Part shown: one piece after another, positions 9,187 to 18,125 of the stretch
How positions within the stretch are numbered: the first letter of the stretch is position 1
Layout: the number at the start of each line of letters is the position of its first letter
Source: Bowdeniella nasicola
GTDB lineage: Bacteria; Actinomycetota; Actinomycetes; Actinomycetales; Actinomycetaceae
DNA length: 64,000 bases
Reading direction: 5' to 3'
Assembly: GCF_900107735.1 (NCBI RefSeq)
Contig: NZ_FNQV01000002.1
Span: forward strand, 180,402-244,401
The notes under the pieces: generated by a model
What the model was told of the DNA's origin: nothing
Database searches by the model: none
What the model saw: the letters and a program-made list of their open reading frames with translations, nothing else
Translations under genes and position numbers: made by a program

Positions 9187-11673
9187 TCAGTCCTTGGTGG
9201 TCGTGAGGATGGCGACGGGGTAGGTAGCGAGGAGGTCGGCGAGGCGGAGGTTGCTGCCGTCGAACTCTTCACCGGTGAGCAGATCGCGCCAGCTGCCCGG
9301 CGGTAGGACGACGACGTGATCGCGGAAGCCGCCGCGCTGCGCGATGCGGGTACCGAGGCGCTCGGCGACCACGGCGATATCCGCGTCCTCGCCGCGCGTG
9401 AAGGCGAGGGCGAGGGTGGTCGTCGTCGGAAGTGGGCGCACGATGCCGGACAGGAACACGTCGGGCCGCGCGCGACGCAGGCGAGCAAGGGTTGCGGTCA
9501 GCCAGAGCTTTTCCTCATCCAGGCTTGCTGGGTTCTTTCCGGCGTCCAGTTCCGCCAGGGCCTCGGCAAGGGCGCCAAAGTCGACGCTGCGACGGTTGTC
9601 GGGATCGACGAGCGAGGAGCGCAAGACTTCGCTGCCCTGGTAGATATCGGCGACCCCGATGAGGCTGAGCTGGACGGCTTTGGTGGACAGGATGGCGGTG
9701 CGGATCCCGGCCGATAGCTGCTGAGCGTATGCGGCGAGGTCGGATTGGAGCTCCGCATCGGCGAGGGCTGCGGTCACGGCCTGAGTGAGCGCGGCTTCGG
9801 CTTCCTGGTCGACGCGCGTCCAACTCGTGACGTCCTTCTGCTCGCGCGCGGCCTTGATCGCAAAGGCCGAGAGGCGGTCAGCGGTCATCGGGTCGGACTC
9901 GATAGCGGTGCCGAACAGGACCTGCCACATGAGGTTGGTGAGGCGCCCGTGGACGCCGTCGAAGAGGTGGGCGTGGCGCGTGATGAGGCGCCGCCAGCCC
10001 TGCACGTCCTGGCTGATGACGGACATGCGGGCGCGCACGTCCTCGCCGCGTTTCGTATCGTGCGTCGTGCCGAGCGTCATCGAGACCGGGTGCGTGGCAC
10101 CGATCTGCTGCGCCCAGGCGTACAGGTCATCGGGATGGAAACCGAAGGTGTGGGGATCGGCTCCGACCTCGGTCAGCGAGGCGAGCAAGGTCCAGCGGTA
10201 GTAGGCCGTGTCCTCCACGCCCTTGGCGGTGACGGCGCCGCACACCTGCTGGAAGCGGATCGCGAGTTCAGCGCGGCGTTCTTCGTGGGTGCGTCCGGCG
10301 CTGCCGGCCTCGGCTCCGGTCAGCAGATCGAGCAGGACGTCGAGTGTCTGAAGCTCATCGCTCGTGAGGTGCTCGCGGGCCCGGTCGGCGGCGGCACTGA
10401 GCGCGGAGCGTTGCTCCGGGTCCATCGGTGGCCAGGGCTCACCGGGCTCGCCGGGCCGGACGTAGGCGCGGTAACGATCGATGGCGACGACGAGTTCTGT
10501 CAGGCAGGACTGGATTGCCGCGCGCGTGTGATCGCGCAGCCGAATGTCGTCGTGGAAGATGTCGGCAGCAAGCTGGGCGAGGCGGTGGATCTCCGCGGTG
10601 AGCGAGGTGTCGATGATCTCGCGCTTGGAGGCCTCGATGACTTCATCCAGCGTGCCCGGCAGATCGCCGGTGAGCTCGGTCATGATGCGGGCCATGTCGC
10701 CCTGGCCGTGGGCATCGACCTGGATGCCGCCGATTCGCCAGGCGGCGTCGTAGCCCGTCGTACCCGCTACGGGCCAGGCTCCGGGCAGCGGTTCATCGCC
10801 TTCGAGAATCTTCTCGGCGACGATGTAGGCTCCGCCCGTTGCCTCGAAGAGGCGCTCGAAGTAGCCCTGCGGATCGGCGAGCCCGTCGGGGTGGTCGATC
10901 CGGAAGGCATCAATCAAGCCGGCGTTGAACAGTTCGAGCAGCAGGGCGTGGGTAGCGTCGAAAACCTCGGGATTTTCCACTCGCACGGCGGCCAGCGTTC
11001 CGACGTCGAAGAAGCGGCGATAGTTCAGCTCTTCGTCGGCGACTTTCCAATAGGCCAGGCGGTAGTGCTGCCGGTCGACGAGTGCGGTCAGCGGCAGGTG
11101 CTCGGTGCCGGCGCGCACGGGAAAGACGTGGTCGAAGTAGCGCAGGACGGGGACTTCGCCGTCCTGACCGGGGATCTGCGCGTGGTCGAAGGTGAGGTGG
11201 CCGGAGCCGATGGCTTCACCGATTCGTTCGCCGAGAACCGGCATGAGGAGGCCGTCGTCGCCAAAGTCGACGTCGAACCATGAGGCATAGGGCGAGTCGG
11301 CACCGAGCGAGAGGACGGACCACAGGGCGGTGTTGTGCCAGGCCGGGGTGGGCACGGCCATGTGGTTGGGCACGAGGTCGACAAGGACGTTCAGGCCCGC
11401 GTCATGCGCGGCGCGGGAGAACGCCTCGAAGGCCTCCCGCCCGCCAAGTTCTGCCGAGATCGCGTTGTGGTCTACGACGTCGTAGCCGTGCAGCGAGCCG
11501 GGCGCCGCTTGCAAGATGGGCGAGAGGTAGCAGTCGGTGACGCCGAGCTCGCTCAGATACGGCAGCATGGCCTGCGCTGCCGCGAAGTCGAAGTCCGGCG
11601 TGAGTTGCAGGCGGTAGGTCGTGACCGGGGTACGTCGGCCAGCTAGGGGGCGATGGAGCGGTGAAGCGGGCAT
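9187..11673 (-). CDS. treY: Malto-oligosyltrehalose synthase
   Basis: Intramolecular transglycosylase that converts the reducing-end alpha-1,4 bond of maltodextrins to an alpha,alpha-1,1 bond; GH13 family, 828 residues. TYRLQLTPDFDFAAAQAML at the N-terminus is characteristic. NVLVDLVPNHMA, DAFRIDHPDGLADP (nucleophile Asp) and YIVAEKILEGDE (acid/base Glu) follow, and TLGTTHDTKRGEDVRAR is the conserved late region. The stop codon is 2 bases before the treZ start, so they are coupled. The ATG at 11673 has TAGATT six bases upstream, suggesting that treY can also be transcribed as a leaderless message independent of glgX. Confidence 0.95.
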   Translation of the reverse strand: MPASPLHRPLAGRRTPVTTYRLQLTPDFDFAAAQAMLPYLSELGVTDCYLSPILQAAPGSLHGYDVVDHNAISAELGGREAFEAFSRAAHDAGLNVLVDLVPNHMAVPTPAWHNTALWSVLSLGADSPYASWFDVDFGDDGLLMPVLGERIGEAIGSGHLTFDHAQIPGQDGEVPVLRYFDHVFPVRAGTEHLPLTALVDRQHYRLAYWKVADEELNYRRFFDVGTLAAVRVENPEVFDATHALLLELFNAGLIDAFRIDHPDGLADPQGYFERLFEATGGAYIVAEKILEGDEPLPGAWPVAGTTGYDAAWRIGGIQVDAHGQGDMARIMTELTGDLPGTLDEVIEASKREIIDTSLTAEIHRLAQLAADIFHDDIRLRDHTRAAIQSCLTELVVAIDRYRAYVRPGEPGEPWPPMDPEQRSALSAAADRAREHLTSDELQTLDVLLDLLTGAEAGSAGRTHEERRAELAIRFQQVCGAVTAKGVEDTAYYRWTLLASLTEVGADPHTFGFHPDDLYAWAQQIGATHPVSMTLGTTHDTKRGEDVRARMSVISQDVQGWRRLITRHAHLFDGVHGRLTNLMWQVLFGTAIESDPMTADRLSAFAIKAAREQKDVTSWTRVDQEAEAALTQAVTAALADAELQSDLAAYAQQLSAGIRTAILSTKAVQLSLIGVADIYQGSEVLRSSLVDPDNRRSVDFGALAEALAELDAGKNPASLDEEKLWLTATLARLRRARPDVFLSGIVRPLPTTTTLALAFTRGEDADIAVVAERLGTRIAQRGGFRDHVVVLPPGSWRDLLTGEEFDGSNLRLADLLATYPVAILTTTKD

Positions 11674-11679
11674 AACCTC

Positions 11680-11685
11680 AATCTA
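11680..11685 (-). promoter_or_regulatory. Leaderless -10 box of treYZ
   Basis: Minus strand TAGATT, then GAGGTT, then ATG at 11673. The GAGG is too close to the ATG to serve as a ribosome binding site, so a leaderless start is the better reading. It lies in the 21-base gap after glgX. Confidence 0.55.
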
Positions 11686-11694
11686 TCGCGCTGC

Positions 11695-13977
11695 CTACGA
11701 ACGGTCAGCTGGGCCCCGTTTTTCCGGCTTCTGTAATGCCTGCGGTGGCTGGTCCGGTTTGGTTTTCAGCGACGGCGGGGGAGTCGGGTTATGGGGGATG
11801 ACCTTGTAGCGCTCGGCGCTGGCCTCACCGCGCTCGGCGAGGTCGACATCATCGCTGAGCTCGGGATTCGCGTCGTGTGACATGAGGTAGGTGACCGAGC
11901 GCGCTTCCACCATGACGGTTGCGCCGGGGGCGACGACCGTGCCGAGGGTTTGGGGTGAGTTGGTGTCGACCTCCACCCGCCACGACCTACCAAACTCCTT
12001 ATCTGGAATCGTGAAGTCGATGGGTTCTTCGGCCGCGTTGAACAAAATGAGGAAGGACTCGTCGTGGATCTTTTGGCCGCGCGAATCCGGCTCGGGGATC
12101 GCTTCCCCATTGAGGTAGACCATAAGCGAACGCGCGTAGGTGGTGTTCCAATCGCGGTCAAGCATGGTCGCGGCCGAGGGTGTCAACCATTCGATGTCCT
12201 TCAAATCGGACGTTGCGCTCTTTTCGGGGCGGCCCTCAAAGAACCGGCGACGGCGAAACACCGGGTGATCCTTGCGCAGCTGGATGAGGGCTTTCGTAAA
12301 GGCCAGCAACGACTCGTTAGCGGGAGTCAGATCCCAGTTAATCCACGACAGCTCGTTGTCCTGGCAGTACGTATTGTTGTTTCCCTGCTGGGTGCGTCCG
12401 AGCTCGTCGCCGTGCGAAATCATCGGCACGCCCTGGCTCGCGAGCAGGGTCGTGAGGAAATTGCGTTGCTGGCGCGATCGCAGGCGATTGATCTGCTCGT
12501 TATCGGTGGGTCCTTCTGCGCCACAGTTCCAGGAGCGGTTGTGGGACTCACCGTCCATGTTGCCCTCGCCGTTGGCGTCGTTGTGCTTCTCGTTGTAGGA
12601 CACGAGATCGGCGAGCGTAAAGCCGTCATGGGCGGTGACAAAATTGATGGAGGCTACCGGGCGGCGCCCGGAGTGTTCGTACAGGTCCGCACTGCCCGTC
12701 AGGCGCCGCGCAAACTCAGCGAGCGTGGAGGGTTCACCGCGCCAGAAATCGCGCACGGTATCGCGGTACTTACCGTTCCACTCGGTCCATAGGGGCGGGA
12801 AGTTGCCGACTTGGTATCCGCCGTCGCCAAGGTCCCAGGGCTCGGCGATGAGCTTGACCTGAGAGATGACCGGATCCTGGTGGACGAGCTCGAAGAAGAC
12901 GGCGAGACGATCGACTTCGTGGAATTGCCGGGCCAGGGTGGAGGCAAGGTCGAAACGGAAGCCGTCGACGTGCATCTCTTCGACCCAGTAGCGCAGCGAA
13001 TCCATGATGAGCTGCAGGACCGCGGGCGAGCGCATCAGGAGCGAGTTACCGGTTCCCGTCGTGTCGAAATAGTGCGAGGGATCTTCATCGACGAGCCGGT
13101 AGTAGGCCGGGTTGTCGATCCCGCGGAAGGAGAGCGTCGGGCCCAGGTGGTTGCCTTCGGCCGTGTGGTTGTACACGACGTCCAAGATGACTTCGATATC
13201 GGCCTCGTGCAGGGCCTTGACGAGGGCCTTGAACTCTTGGACCTGCTGGCCACGCGTGCCATAGGCGGCATAACCGTTATGGGGCGCGAAAAACCCGATG
13301 GTGTTGTATCCCCAATAGTTGTGCAGTCCGCGTTCTTGCAGGTGCGGGTCATCGACGAACTGGTGGACCGGCATGAGTTCTACGGCCGTGACCCCGAGTT
13401 CGACGAGGTGGTCAATGATTGCTGGATGCGCCATGCCCGCGTATGTGCCGCGAAGTTCTTCCGGCACCTCGGGGTGTAGGGCGGACATACCCTTCACGTG
13501 GGCTTCGTAAATGATCGTGTCGTGGTATTCGTGGCGCGGCGGGCGATCGTGGCCCCAGTCAAAGAACGGATTGATCACCACCGAGAGCATGGCGTGGGCT
13601 GCTGAGTCGTCCTGATTGCGCTTGTCGGGTTCGCCAAAAGTGTAGGAATACAGCGAGGGATCGCCATCGATCTGGCCATCAATGGCCTTGGCGTACGGAT
13701 CGAGGAGCAACTTGGAAGGGTCACACCGATAGCCCTTTTCGGGAGCGTATTCGCCGTGAATGCGGTACCCGTAGCGGGTTCCGGGCTGGACGCCGGGCAG
13801 GTAGCAGTGCCACACGTGAGCGTCCTGTTCGGTGAGCGTTATTTGAGTTTCGGTCCCGTCATCAGCGATCAGGCACAGGACAACCTTGTCCGCGATGTTG
13901 GAAAAGATCGCGAAGTTAGTGCCCGAACCATCGAAGGTGGCGCCGAGCGGATAAGACGTTCCAGGCCAAATCTGCAT
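11695..13977 (-). CDS. glgX: Glycogen debranching enzyme (GlgX/TreX type)
   Basis: Isoamylase-type GH13 enzyme that hydrolyses alpha-1,6 branches of glycogen, giving linear chains to TreY. It has an N-terminal CBM48 (MQIWPGTSYPLGATFDGSG) and a GH13 barrel: EVILDVVYNHTAEGNH, GFRFDLASTLAR (nucleophile), LIAEPWDLGDGGYQVG (acid/base) and FVTAHDGFTLADLVSYN. The 760 residues counted here start at the ATG at 13977, because family members begin at MQIWPG; an in-frame GTG at 14037 would add 20 unrelated residues. The C-terminal about 45 residues are Pro/Lys rich and outside the normal fold. A possible leaderless -10 (CACCCT, 13984–13989) supports the shorter start. Confidence 0.92.
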   Translation of the reverse strand: MQIWPGTSYPLGATFDGSGTNFAIFSNIADKVVLCLIADDGTETQITLTEQDAHVWHCYLPGVQPGTRYGYRIHGEYAPEKGYRCDPSKLLLDPYAKAIDGQIDGDPSLYSYTFGEPDKRNQDDSAAHAMLSVVINPFFDWGHDRPPRHEYHDTIIYEAHVKGMSALHPEVPEELRGTYAGMAHPAIIDHLVELGVTAVELMPVHQFVDDPHLQERGLHNYWGYNTIGFFAPHNGYAAYGTRGQQVQEFKALVKALHEADIEVILDVVYNHTAEGNHLGPTLSFRGIDNPAYYRLVDEDPSHYFDTTGTGNSLLMRSPAVLQLIMDSLRYWVEEMHVDGFRFDLASTLARQFHEVDRLAVFFELVHQDPVISQVKLIAEPWDLGDGGYQVGNFPPLWTEWNGKYRDTVRDFWRGEPSTLAEFARRLTGSADLYEHSGRRPVASINFVTAHDGFTLADLVSYNEKHNDANGEGNMDGESHNRSWNCGAEGPTDNEQINRLRSRQQRNFLTTLLASQGVPMISHGDELGRTQQGNNNTYCQDNELSWINWDLTPANESLLAFTKALIQLRKDHPVFRRRRFFEGRPEKSATSDLKDIEWLTPSAATMLDRDWNTTYARSLMVYLNGEAIPEPDSRGQKIHDESFLILFNAAEEPIDFTIPDKEFGRSWRVEVDTNSPQTLGTVVAPGATVMVEARSVTYLMSHDANPELSDDVDLAERGEASAERYKVIPHNPTPPPSLKTKPDQPPQALQKPEKRGPADRS

Positions 13978-13983
13978 GTCACT

Positions 13984-13989
13984 AGGGTG
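13984..13989 (-). promoter_or_regulatory. Possible leaderless -10 box of glgX
   Basis: Minus strand CACCCT then AGTGAC then ATG at 13977. It keeps A at position 2 and T at position 6 of the TAnnnT pattern but not the first T, so it is weaker than the other examples here. Confidence 0.35.
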
Positions 13990-14086
13990 ACACGTCAATG
14001 CCGTCAGAGTCGGCGCCTGTGCTCGGAGTTTCGTCACACTGCGGCCTAGACGAGACCAACCGCAGGTTTCGCAGGTTAATGAAAGG

Positions 14087-14092
14087 TAAAAT
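14087..14092 (+). promoter_or_regulatory. Leaderless -10 box
   Basis: TAAAAT followed by CAGGCA and then ATG at 14099. It is a near-consensus -10 with the same six-base spacing as the other leaderless genes of the window. Confidence 0.6.
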
Positions 14093-14098
14093 CAGGCA

Positions 14099-14707
14099 AT
14101 GCCCTGGTTAGAGTTATTCGGTTGGATCGGTTCTGCGATCCTCGTGTTTTCCATGATGCAACAGCGGATCATGCGCCTTCGCATGATCAACCTCGTTGGC
14201 TGCATCATTCATGTCATCTACAACTCCGTCATCCAAGCCTGGCCAATCGTCGGCTTGAACGTCGTGCTCTCGATCATCCAGATCGTGAACCTGTACCGAC
14301 TGCTGAACACTCGTCACGATGAAGCGACGTACCAAGTCGTCGACACCGATGTCGATGATTCGTACCTGCGCTACCTCATCGATCAGCAGAGTAGTGACAT
14401 CAAGAAGTTCAATCCCACCTTCGACGGCGCTCGGGATGCCACCCACGCCTTCCTCATCATGCGGGGAACGGAGACCGTTGGTTACGTCCTTGCTAAAGAT
14501 GCGGGAGATGGTGAAGCGCAGATCGTGCTGGATTACGTCAGCGAGAAGTACCGTGACTTCACGCCGGGCGAGTTCGTCTTTACTAACCCCGCGTGGTTTA
14601 CCGACCACGGTTTCACCCGGGTGATCGCGCCCAGCAGTGGACCCGACTACTACGAAAACGTCGGTTTCGACAAGACTGCGAACGGGTATGTGAAGGCGCT
14701 GGCATAG
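14099..14707 (+). CDS. Small membrane protein joined to an acetyltransferase-like domain
   Basis: A 202-residue protein. Residues 1–70 form two or three hydrophobic helices (LELFGWIGSAILVFSMM, INLVGCIIHVIYNSVI, PIVGLNVVLSIIQIVNLY) resembling YgjV-type inner membrane proteins. From about residue 80 there is a soluble domain with features of a GNAT fold: GTETVGYVLAKD, a beta-strand QIVLDYVSEKYRD, and near the end FTRVIAPSSGPDYYENVGF, which looks like the final strand and the YxxxGF of N-acetyltransferases. The substrate is unknown. The gene stands alone between the glgX promoter and the tRNA cluster and appears leaderless. Membrane part is clear; the GNAT assignment is moderate. Confidence 0.6.
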   Translation: MPWLELFGWIGSAILVFSMMQQRIMRLRMINLVGCIIHVIYNSVIQAWPIVGLNVVLSIIQIVNLYRLLNTRHDEATYQVVDTDVDDSYLRYLIDQQSSDIKKFNPTFDGARDATHAFLIMRGTETVGYVLAKDAGDGEAQIVLDYVSEKYRDFTPGEFVFTNPAWFTDHGFTRVIAPSSGPDYYENVGFDKTANGYVKALA

Positions 14708-14709
14708 TC

Positions 14710-14728
14710 CGCCCCGGAGTGTGGGGCG
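14710..14728 (+). terminator. Possible hairpin terminator
   Basis: CGCCCC and GGGGCG form a 6-bp stem with a 7-base loop, two bases after the stop codon of the preceding gene. There is no T-run, so efficiency is doubtful. Confidence 0.35.
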
Positions 14729-14745
14729 CGTCATTCGCGGCGGTT

Positions 14746-14775
14746 TTGACCGCGTGCGCGCCCCCGGTCTAAGAT
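14746..14775 (+). promoter_or_regulatory. Promoter of first tRNA-Gly
   Basis: TTGACC (14746–14751), an 18-base spacer and TAAGAT (14770–14775). Predicted transcription starts near 14782, about 15 bases before the mature tRNA. Confidence 0.65.
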
Positions 14776-14796
14776 AAGTGGGCGCTCAGGCGCAAC

Positions 14797-14869
14797 GCGG
14801 ATGTGGCTCAGTTGGTAGAGCATCACCTTGCCAAGGTGAGGGTCGCGGGTTCGAGTCCCGTCATCCGCT
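14797..14869 (+). tRNA. tRNA-Gly(GCC)
   Basis: Acceptor GCGGATG pairs with CATCCGC. The anticodon loop TTGCCAA in stem ACC/GGT gives anticodon GCC, and the T arm contains GGTTCGAGTCC. 73 bases, discriminator T, CCA not encoded. Identical in sequence to the copy at 15224–15296. Confidence 0.95.
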
Positions 14870-14876
14870 CGAAGAG

Positions 14877-14902
14877 ACCACCCCTGGTGGGGTGGTTTTC
14901 TT
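14877..14902 (+). terminator. Intrinsic terminator after tRNA-Gly
   Basis: Perfect 8-bp stem ACCACCCC/GGGGTGGT with a TGGT loop, followed by TTTCTT. It ends the first tRNA-Gly transcript before the separate promoter of the tRNA-Val group. Confidence 0.8.
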
Positions 14903-14950
14903 ATTGCAGTAGTGCACAGGCAATGTGAGACACGGCACCGGTCACCGGTT

Positions 14951-14979
14951 TTGCAACTGGTAGGCAAGCCCGGTAAAGT
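14951..14979 (+). promoter_or_regulatory. Promoter of tRNA-Val/Val/Gly/Cys cluster
   Basis: TTGCAA (14951–14956), a spacer of exactly 17 bases and TAAAGT (14974–14979). The start site would be near 14986. No other promoter or terminator is obvious until after tRNA-Cys, so the four downstream tRNAs are probably one transcript. Confidence 0.65.
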
Positions 14980-15027
14980 TTCAACCCGCAGGTGATCGCA
15001 AGATCACCGCGACACAACGCTTGTGTC

Positions 15028-15099
15028 GGGCGATTGGCGCAGTGGTAGCGCGCTTCCTTCACACGGAAGAGGTCACTGGTTCGAACCCAGTATCGCCCA
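15028..15099 (+). tRNA. tRNA-Val(CAC)
   Basis: Acceptor GGGCGAT pairs with ATCGCCC, discriminator A. Anticodon stem CTTCC/GGAAG encloses loop TTCACAC, anticodon CAC. 72 bases, no encoded CCA. Nearly the same body as the next tRNA. Confidence 0.95.
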
Positions 15100-15119
15100 C
15101 GCAACGGCGGGTCGCTAAA

Positions 15120-15191
15120 GGGCGATTGGCGCAGCGGTAGCGCGCTTCCCTGACACGGAAGAGGTCACTGGTTCGAACCCAGTATCGCCCA
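15120..15191 (+). tRNA. tRNA-Val(GAC)
   Basis: Acceptor GGGCGAT/ATCGCCC. Anticodon stem CTTCC/GGAAG with loop CTGACAC gives anticodon GAC. CCA follows the discriminator in the genome (15192–15194). It differs from the upstream tRNA-Val(CAC) at few positions, one in the D loop and others in the anticodon loop, suggesting a local duplication. Confidence 0.95.
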
Positions 15192-15223
15192 CCACCGCCG
15201 AAGCAACCGGGGAGACCCGGGAT

Positions 15224-15296
15224 GCGGATGTGGCTCAGTTGGTAGAGCATCACCTTGCCAAGGTGAGGGTCGCGGGTTCGAGTCCCGTCATCCGCT
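15224..15296 (+). tRNA. tRNA-Gly(GCC), second copy
   Basis: Same sequence as 14797–14869: acceptor GCGGATG/CATCCGC, anticodon loop TTGCCAA, anticodon GCC. Confidence 0.95.
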
Positions 15297-15323
15297 CCAG
15301 GTCCGGCCCCTTGGCCCGACCAT

Positions 15324-15394
15324 GGTGGGTTGGCCGAGAGGCGAGGCAGCGGCCTGCAAAGCCGTATACACGGGTTCGAATCCCGTACCCACCT
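15324..15394 (+). tRNA. tRNA-Cys(GCA)
   Basis: Acceptor GGTGGGT pairs with ACCCACC, discriminator T followed by an encoded CCA (15395–15397). Anticodon stem CGGC/GCCG with loop CTGCAAA gives anticodon GCA. 71 bases. Confidence 0.94.
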
Positions 15395-15402
15395 CCAAAG
15401 GT

Positions 15403-15436
15403 CCCTTTGCGTTTCGCAAAGGGATTTTTTGTTTTC
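15403..15436 (+). terminator. Intrinsic terminator after tRNA-Cys
   Basis: 9-bp stem CCCTTTGCG/CGCAAAGGG with a TTT loop, followed by ATTTTTTGTTTTC. A strong terminator closing the tRNA cluster. Confidence 0.88.
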
Positions 15437-15506
15437 CGCGATGAGGTGCGCCCCACACCACGAGCGCAACATTTGTCCCAAAGTAGGGAAAGCCCGCGAG
15501 CGTCGC

Positions 15507-15512
15507 TAGACT
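15507..15512 (+). promoter_or_regulatory. -10 box upstream of thrS
   Basis: TAGACT, the same hexamer seen before rel and aspS. It predicts a leader of only about 40 bases, too short for a T-box or other large riboswitch. No convincing -35 is visible. Confidence 0.45.
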
Positions 15513-15562
15513 CGGGAGCGTGCCACAGGGCACGACATGCATTCGCTTCACGAGGAGGACCG

Positions 15563-17593
15563 GTGTCTGACATCCAGGTAACCATTGACGGCCACGACGC
15601 TTCGCTGCCCGAGGGAACCACCGGAACGACCGTGTTCGAAAAGGACCGCAGCATCATCGCGATGCACGTCAACGGTGAGGCGCAAGACCTCTTCCGCACG
15701 ATTCCCGATGGCGCTGCGGTCACCGGCATCACCATCACGAGTGATGAGGGCCTCGCGATCCTCCGTCACTCCGCCGCGCACGTGCTCGCGCAAGCTGTCC
15801 AGGACATCCACCCCGACGTGGATCTTGGCATCGGTCCGCCGATCACGGACGGCTTCTACTACGACTTCGGTAACGTCGAGCCCTTCACGCCGGAAGATCT
15901 CAAAGCGATCGAAAAGCGCATGGGCCGCATCGTCAAGGAAGGCCAGACCTTTGCTCGACGAGACGTGAGCGATGAGGAAGCACGCGAAGAACTCGCCGAT
16001 CAGCCCTACAAGCTCGAACTCATCGGCCTGAAAGGCTCCGATGCCGAGGCCGCTGCCGAAGGTGCTTCGGTCGAGGTCGGCGGCGGCCAACTCACGATGT
16101 ATGACAACGTCCGACGCGGGGGAGAGGTCGCCTGGAAGGACCTGTGCCGCGGTCCCCACCTGCCCTCCACTCGCCTCATAGGCAACGGCTTCGCCTTGCA
16201 GCGTTCGGCTGCAGCATACTGGCGCGGCAGCGAAAAGAACCCGCAATTGCAGCGCATCTATGGCACGGCCTGGGCGAGCAAGGACGATCTGCGCGCCCAC
16301 CTCGATCGCCTAGCAGAGGCCGAGCGCCGAGACCACCGCAAACTCGGAGCAGAACTCGACCTGTTCTCCTTCCCCGACGAGATCGGATCGGGGCTCGCTA
16401 CCTTCCATCCCAAGGGCGGCATCGTCCGCATGGAGATGGAGGAATACTCGCGCAAGCGCCACATCGAAGAGGGCTACGACTTTGTCTATAGCCCCCACAT
16501 CACCAAGGAAAAGCTCTTCCAGACCTCGGGGCACCTCCAGTGGTACGCCGATGGCATGTATCCGCCGATCCATATTGATGAGGAGCGGGATCCCGAAACC
16601 GGGGAGATCACCAAGCAGGGCCAGGACTACTACCTGAAGCCCATGAACTGCCCGATGCATAACCTGATCTTCTCCTCGCGCGGTCGCTCCTACCGCGAGC
16701 TGCCGATCAGGCTCTTCGAATTCGGCACGGTCTACCGACTCGAAAAGTCCGGTGTCATTCACGGCCTGACCCGAGCCCGTGGCTTCACGCAAGACGATGC
16801 CCACATCTACTGCACTCGGGATCAGATGAAGGATGAGCTGACGAAGCTCTTGACCTTCGTCCTCGAGTTGCTCAAGGACTACGGTCTGAATGACTTCTAC
16901 CTGGAGCTCTCGACCAAGAACCCGGAGAAGTTCGTCGGTGATGACGAGATCTGGGAGGAGGCAACGCGCACCCTGGAAGAGGTGGCCGTGGCCTCCGGCC
17001 TGGATCTCGTGCCCGACCCGGGCGGCGCGGCCTTCTACGGGCCGAAGATCTCCGTTCAGGCAAAGGACGCGATCGGTCGCACCTGGCAGATGTCGACGAT
17101 CCAGCTGGACTTCAACCTGCCGGAGCGCTTCGACCTGGAATACACCGCCGCTGATGGCTCCCGGCAGCGCCCGGTCATGATTCACCGCGCGCTGTTCGGT
17201 TCCATCGAGCGATTCTTCGGCGTGCTGCTCGAACACTATGCCGGTGCGTTCCCCGCCTGGCTCGCGCCCGTGCAGGTTCGCTGCGTTCCCGTCGCCGATG
17301 CCTTCGACGATTACCTCGAAGAGGTCGCAACGAAGCTGCGCGCCGAAGGCATCCGCGTCGAGGTCGATCGCAGTGATGACCGGTTCGGAAAGAAGATCCG
17401 CAACGCGGCCAAGGACAAGATCCCCTTCACCTTGATCGCCGGCGGTGAGGACGTCGACGCCGGAGCCGTCTCGTTCCGTTACCGGGGAGGCGAGCAGCGC
17501 AACGCTGTGCCCGTTGACCAAGCCGTAGCGGAAATCGTGGCTGCCGTTCGCTCCCGCCGCAATGACGACAACTTCGCGCCCGATGAGCACTAG
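15563..17593 (+). CDS. thrS: Threonine--tRNA ligase
   Basis: Charges tRNA-Thr; 676 residues from the GTG at 15563, which has AGGAGG four bases upstream. An upstream in-frame reading through the tRNA-Gly is not real. Domains in order: TGS ([17 protein letters not shown]), an editing domain with [10 protein letters not shown] (HxxxH zinc site) and [11 protein letters not shown] (Cys and His of the second editing motif), the class II catalytic core ([37 protein letters not shown]) and the C-terminal anticodon-binding domain ([17 protein letters not shown]). It heads the thrS–HIT–pgsA–patA–pimA–Nudix block, the same order as in Mycobacterium tuberculosis, and overlaps the HIT gene by 11 bases. 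Confidence 0.96.
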   Translation: MSDIQVTIDGHDASLPEGTTGTTVFEKDRSIIAMHVNGEAQDLFRTIPDGAAVTGITITSDEGLAILRHSAAHVLAQAVQDIHPDVDLGIGPPITDGFYYDFGNVEPFTPEDLKAIEKRMGRIVKEGQTFARRDVSDEEAREELADQPYKLELIGLKGSDAEAAAEGASVEVGGGQLTMYDNVRRGGEVAWKDLCRGPHLPSTRLIGNGFALQRSAAAYWRGSEKNPQLQRIYGTAWASKDDLRAHLDRLAEAERRDHRKLGAELDLFSFPDEIGSGLATFHPKGGIVRMEMEEYSRKRHIEEGYDFVYSPHITKEKLFQTSGHLQWYADGMYPPIHIDEERDPETGEITKQGQDYYLKPMNCPMHNLIFSSRGRSYRELPIRLFEFGTVYRLEKSGVIHGLTRARGFTQDDAHIYCTRDQMKDELTKLLTFVLELLKDYGLNDFYLELSTKNPEKFVGDDEIWEEATRTLEEVAVASGLDLVPDPGGAAFYGPKISVQAKDAIGRTWQMSTIQLDFNLPERFDLEYTAADGSRQRPVMIHRALFGSIERFFGVLLEHYAGAFPAWLAPVQVRCVPVADAFDDYLEEVATKLRAEGIRVEVDRSDDRFGKKIRNAAKDKIPFTLIAGGEDVDAGAVSFRYRGGEQRNAVPVDQAVAEIVAAVRSRRNDDNFAPDEH

Positions 17594-18125
17594 CGAGTCC
17601 TACCTTCCGGCAGGGGTCCCGGACGCTTTCGAGCGGCTGTGGACCCCGCACCGGATGGCCTACGTCGGGGGCGAGAATAAGCCCGCCGACGCCTCCACCG
17701 ATCAGTGTCCATTTTGCGCGGCACCCCACCGCAGCGACGACGAGGCGCTCATCATCGCGCGCGGCGAGCTGTGCTACGTCATCTTGAACCTCTACCCCTA
17801 CAACCCCGGACACCTCCTGGTATGCCCCTATCGGCACGTCGCGACCTACCCGGAACTCACGGTTGAGGAGCGAGACGAATTCGGGGAACTGGCCGCGCGG
17901 GCGATGCGGGTGCTTGCCAAGGTGAGCAAACCCGATGGCTGCAACGTCGGAATGAACCAGGGGGATGTTGCCGGCGCCGGAATTGCCGCCCACCTGCATC
18001 AGCACATCGTGCCGCGGTGGAAGGGCGATGCCAACTTCTTCCCGATCATTGCTCAAACGAAAGCGCTCCCGCAGGTCCTCGGCGACACACGTGAGCTGCT
18101 CGCTACAGGTTGGAACGAATGTTAG
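17583..18125 (+). CDS. HIT family protein, diadenosine tetraphosphate phosphorylase-like
   Basis: A 180-residue histidine-triad protein with the HxHxH motif HLHQH at about residues 137–141 and a zinc-ribbon-like CPFC at 42–45. It is in the same position as M. tuberculosis Rv2613c, reported as an Ap4A phosphorylase, so nucleotide-phosphate cleavage is the likely activity. The ATG at 17583 overlaps thrS; another ATG at 17562 would lengthen the overlap with no support. Its stop overlaps the pgsA start. It links synthetase by-product (Ap4A) removal to thrS by position, an inference only. Confidence 0.85.
   Translation: MSTSESYLPAGVPDAFERLWTPHRMAYVGGENKPADASTDQCPFCAAPHRSDDEALIIARGELCYVILNLYPYNPGHLLVCPYRHVATYPELTVEERDEFGELAARAMRVLAKVSKPDGCNVGMNQGDVAGAGIAAHLHQHIVPRWKGDANFFPIIAQTKALPQVLGDTRELLATGWNEC

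Noticed and set aside
9745..11283. 512-codon antisense frame within treY
   Set aside because: GC-driven shadow opposite a clear enzyme gene; composition is Gly/Val/Asp-rich without any domain.
15230..15562. Open frame upstream of thrS reading through the tRNA-Gly and tRNA-Cys
   Set aside because: It covers real tRNA genes and a terminator; the GTG at 15563 with AGGAGG is the proper start.
15437..15562. T-box riboswitch before thrS
   Set aside because: The space between the tRNA-Cys terminator and the start is about 125 bases, with the -10 only about 50 bases before the start; no T-box hairpin or UGGN motif is seen.
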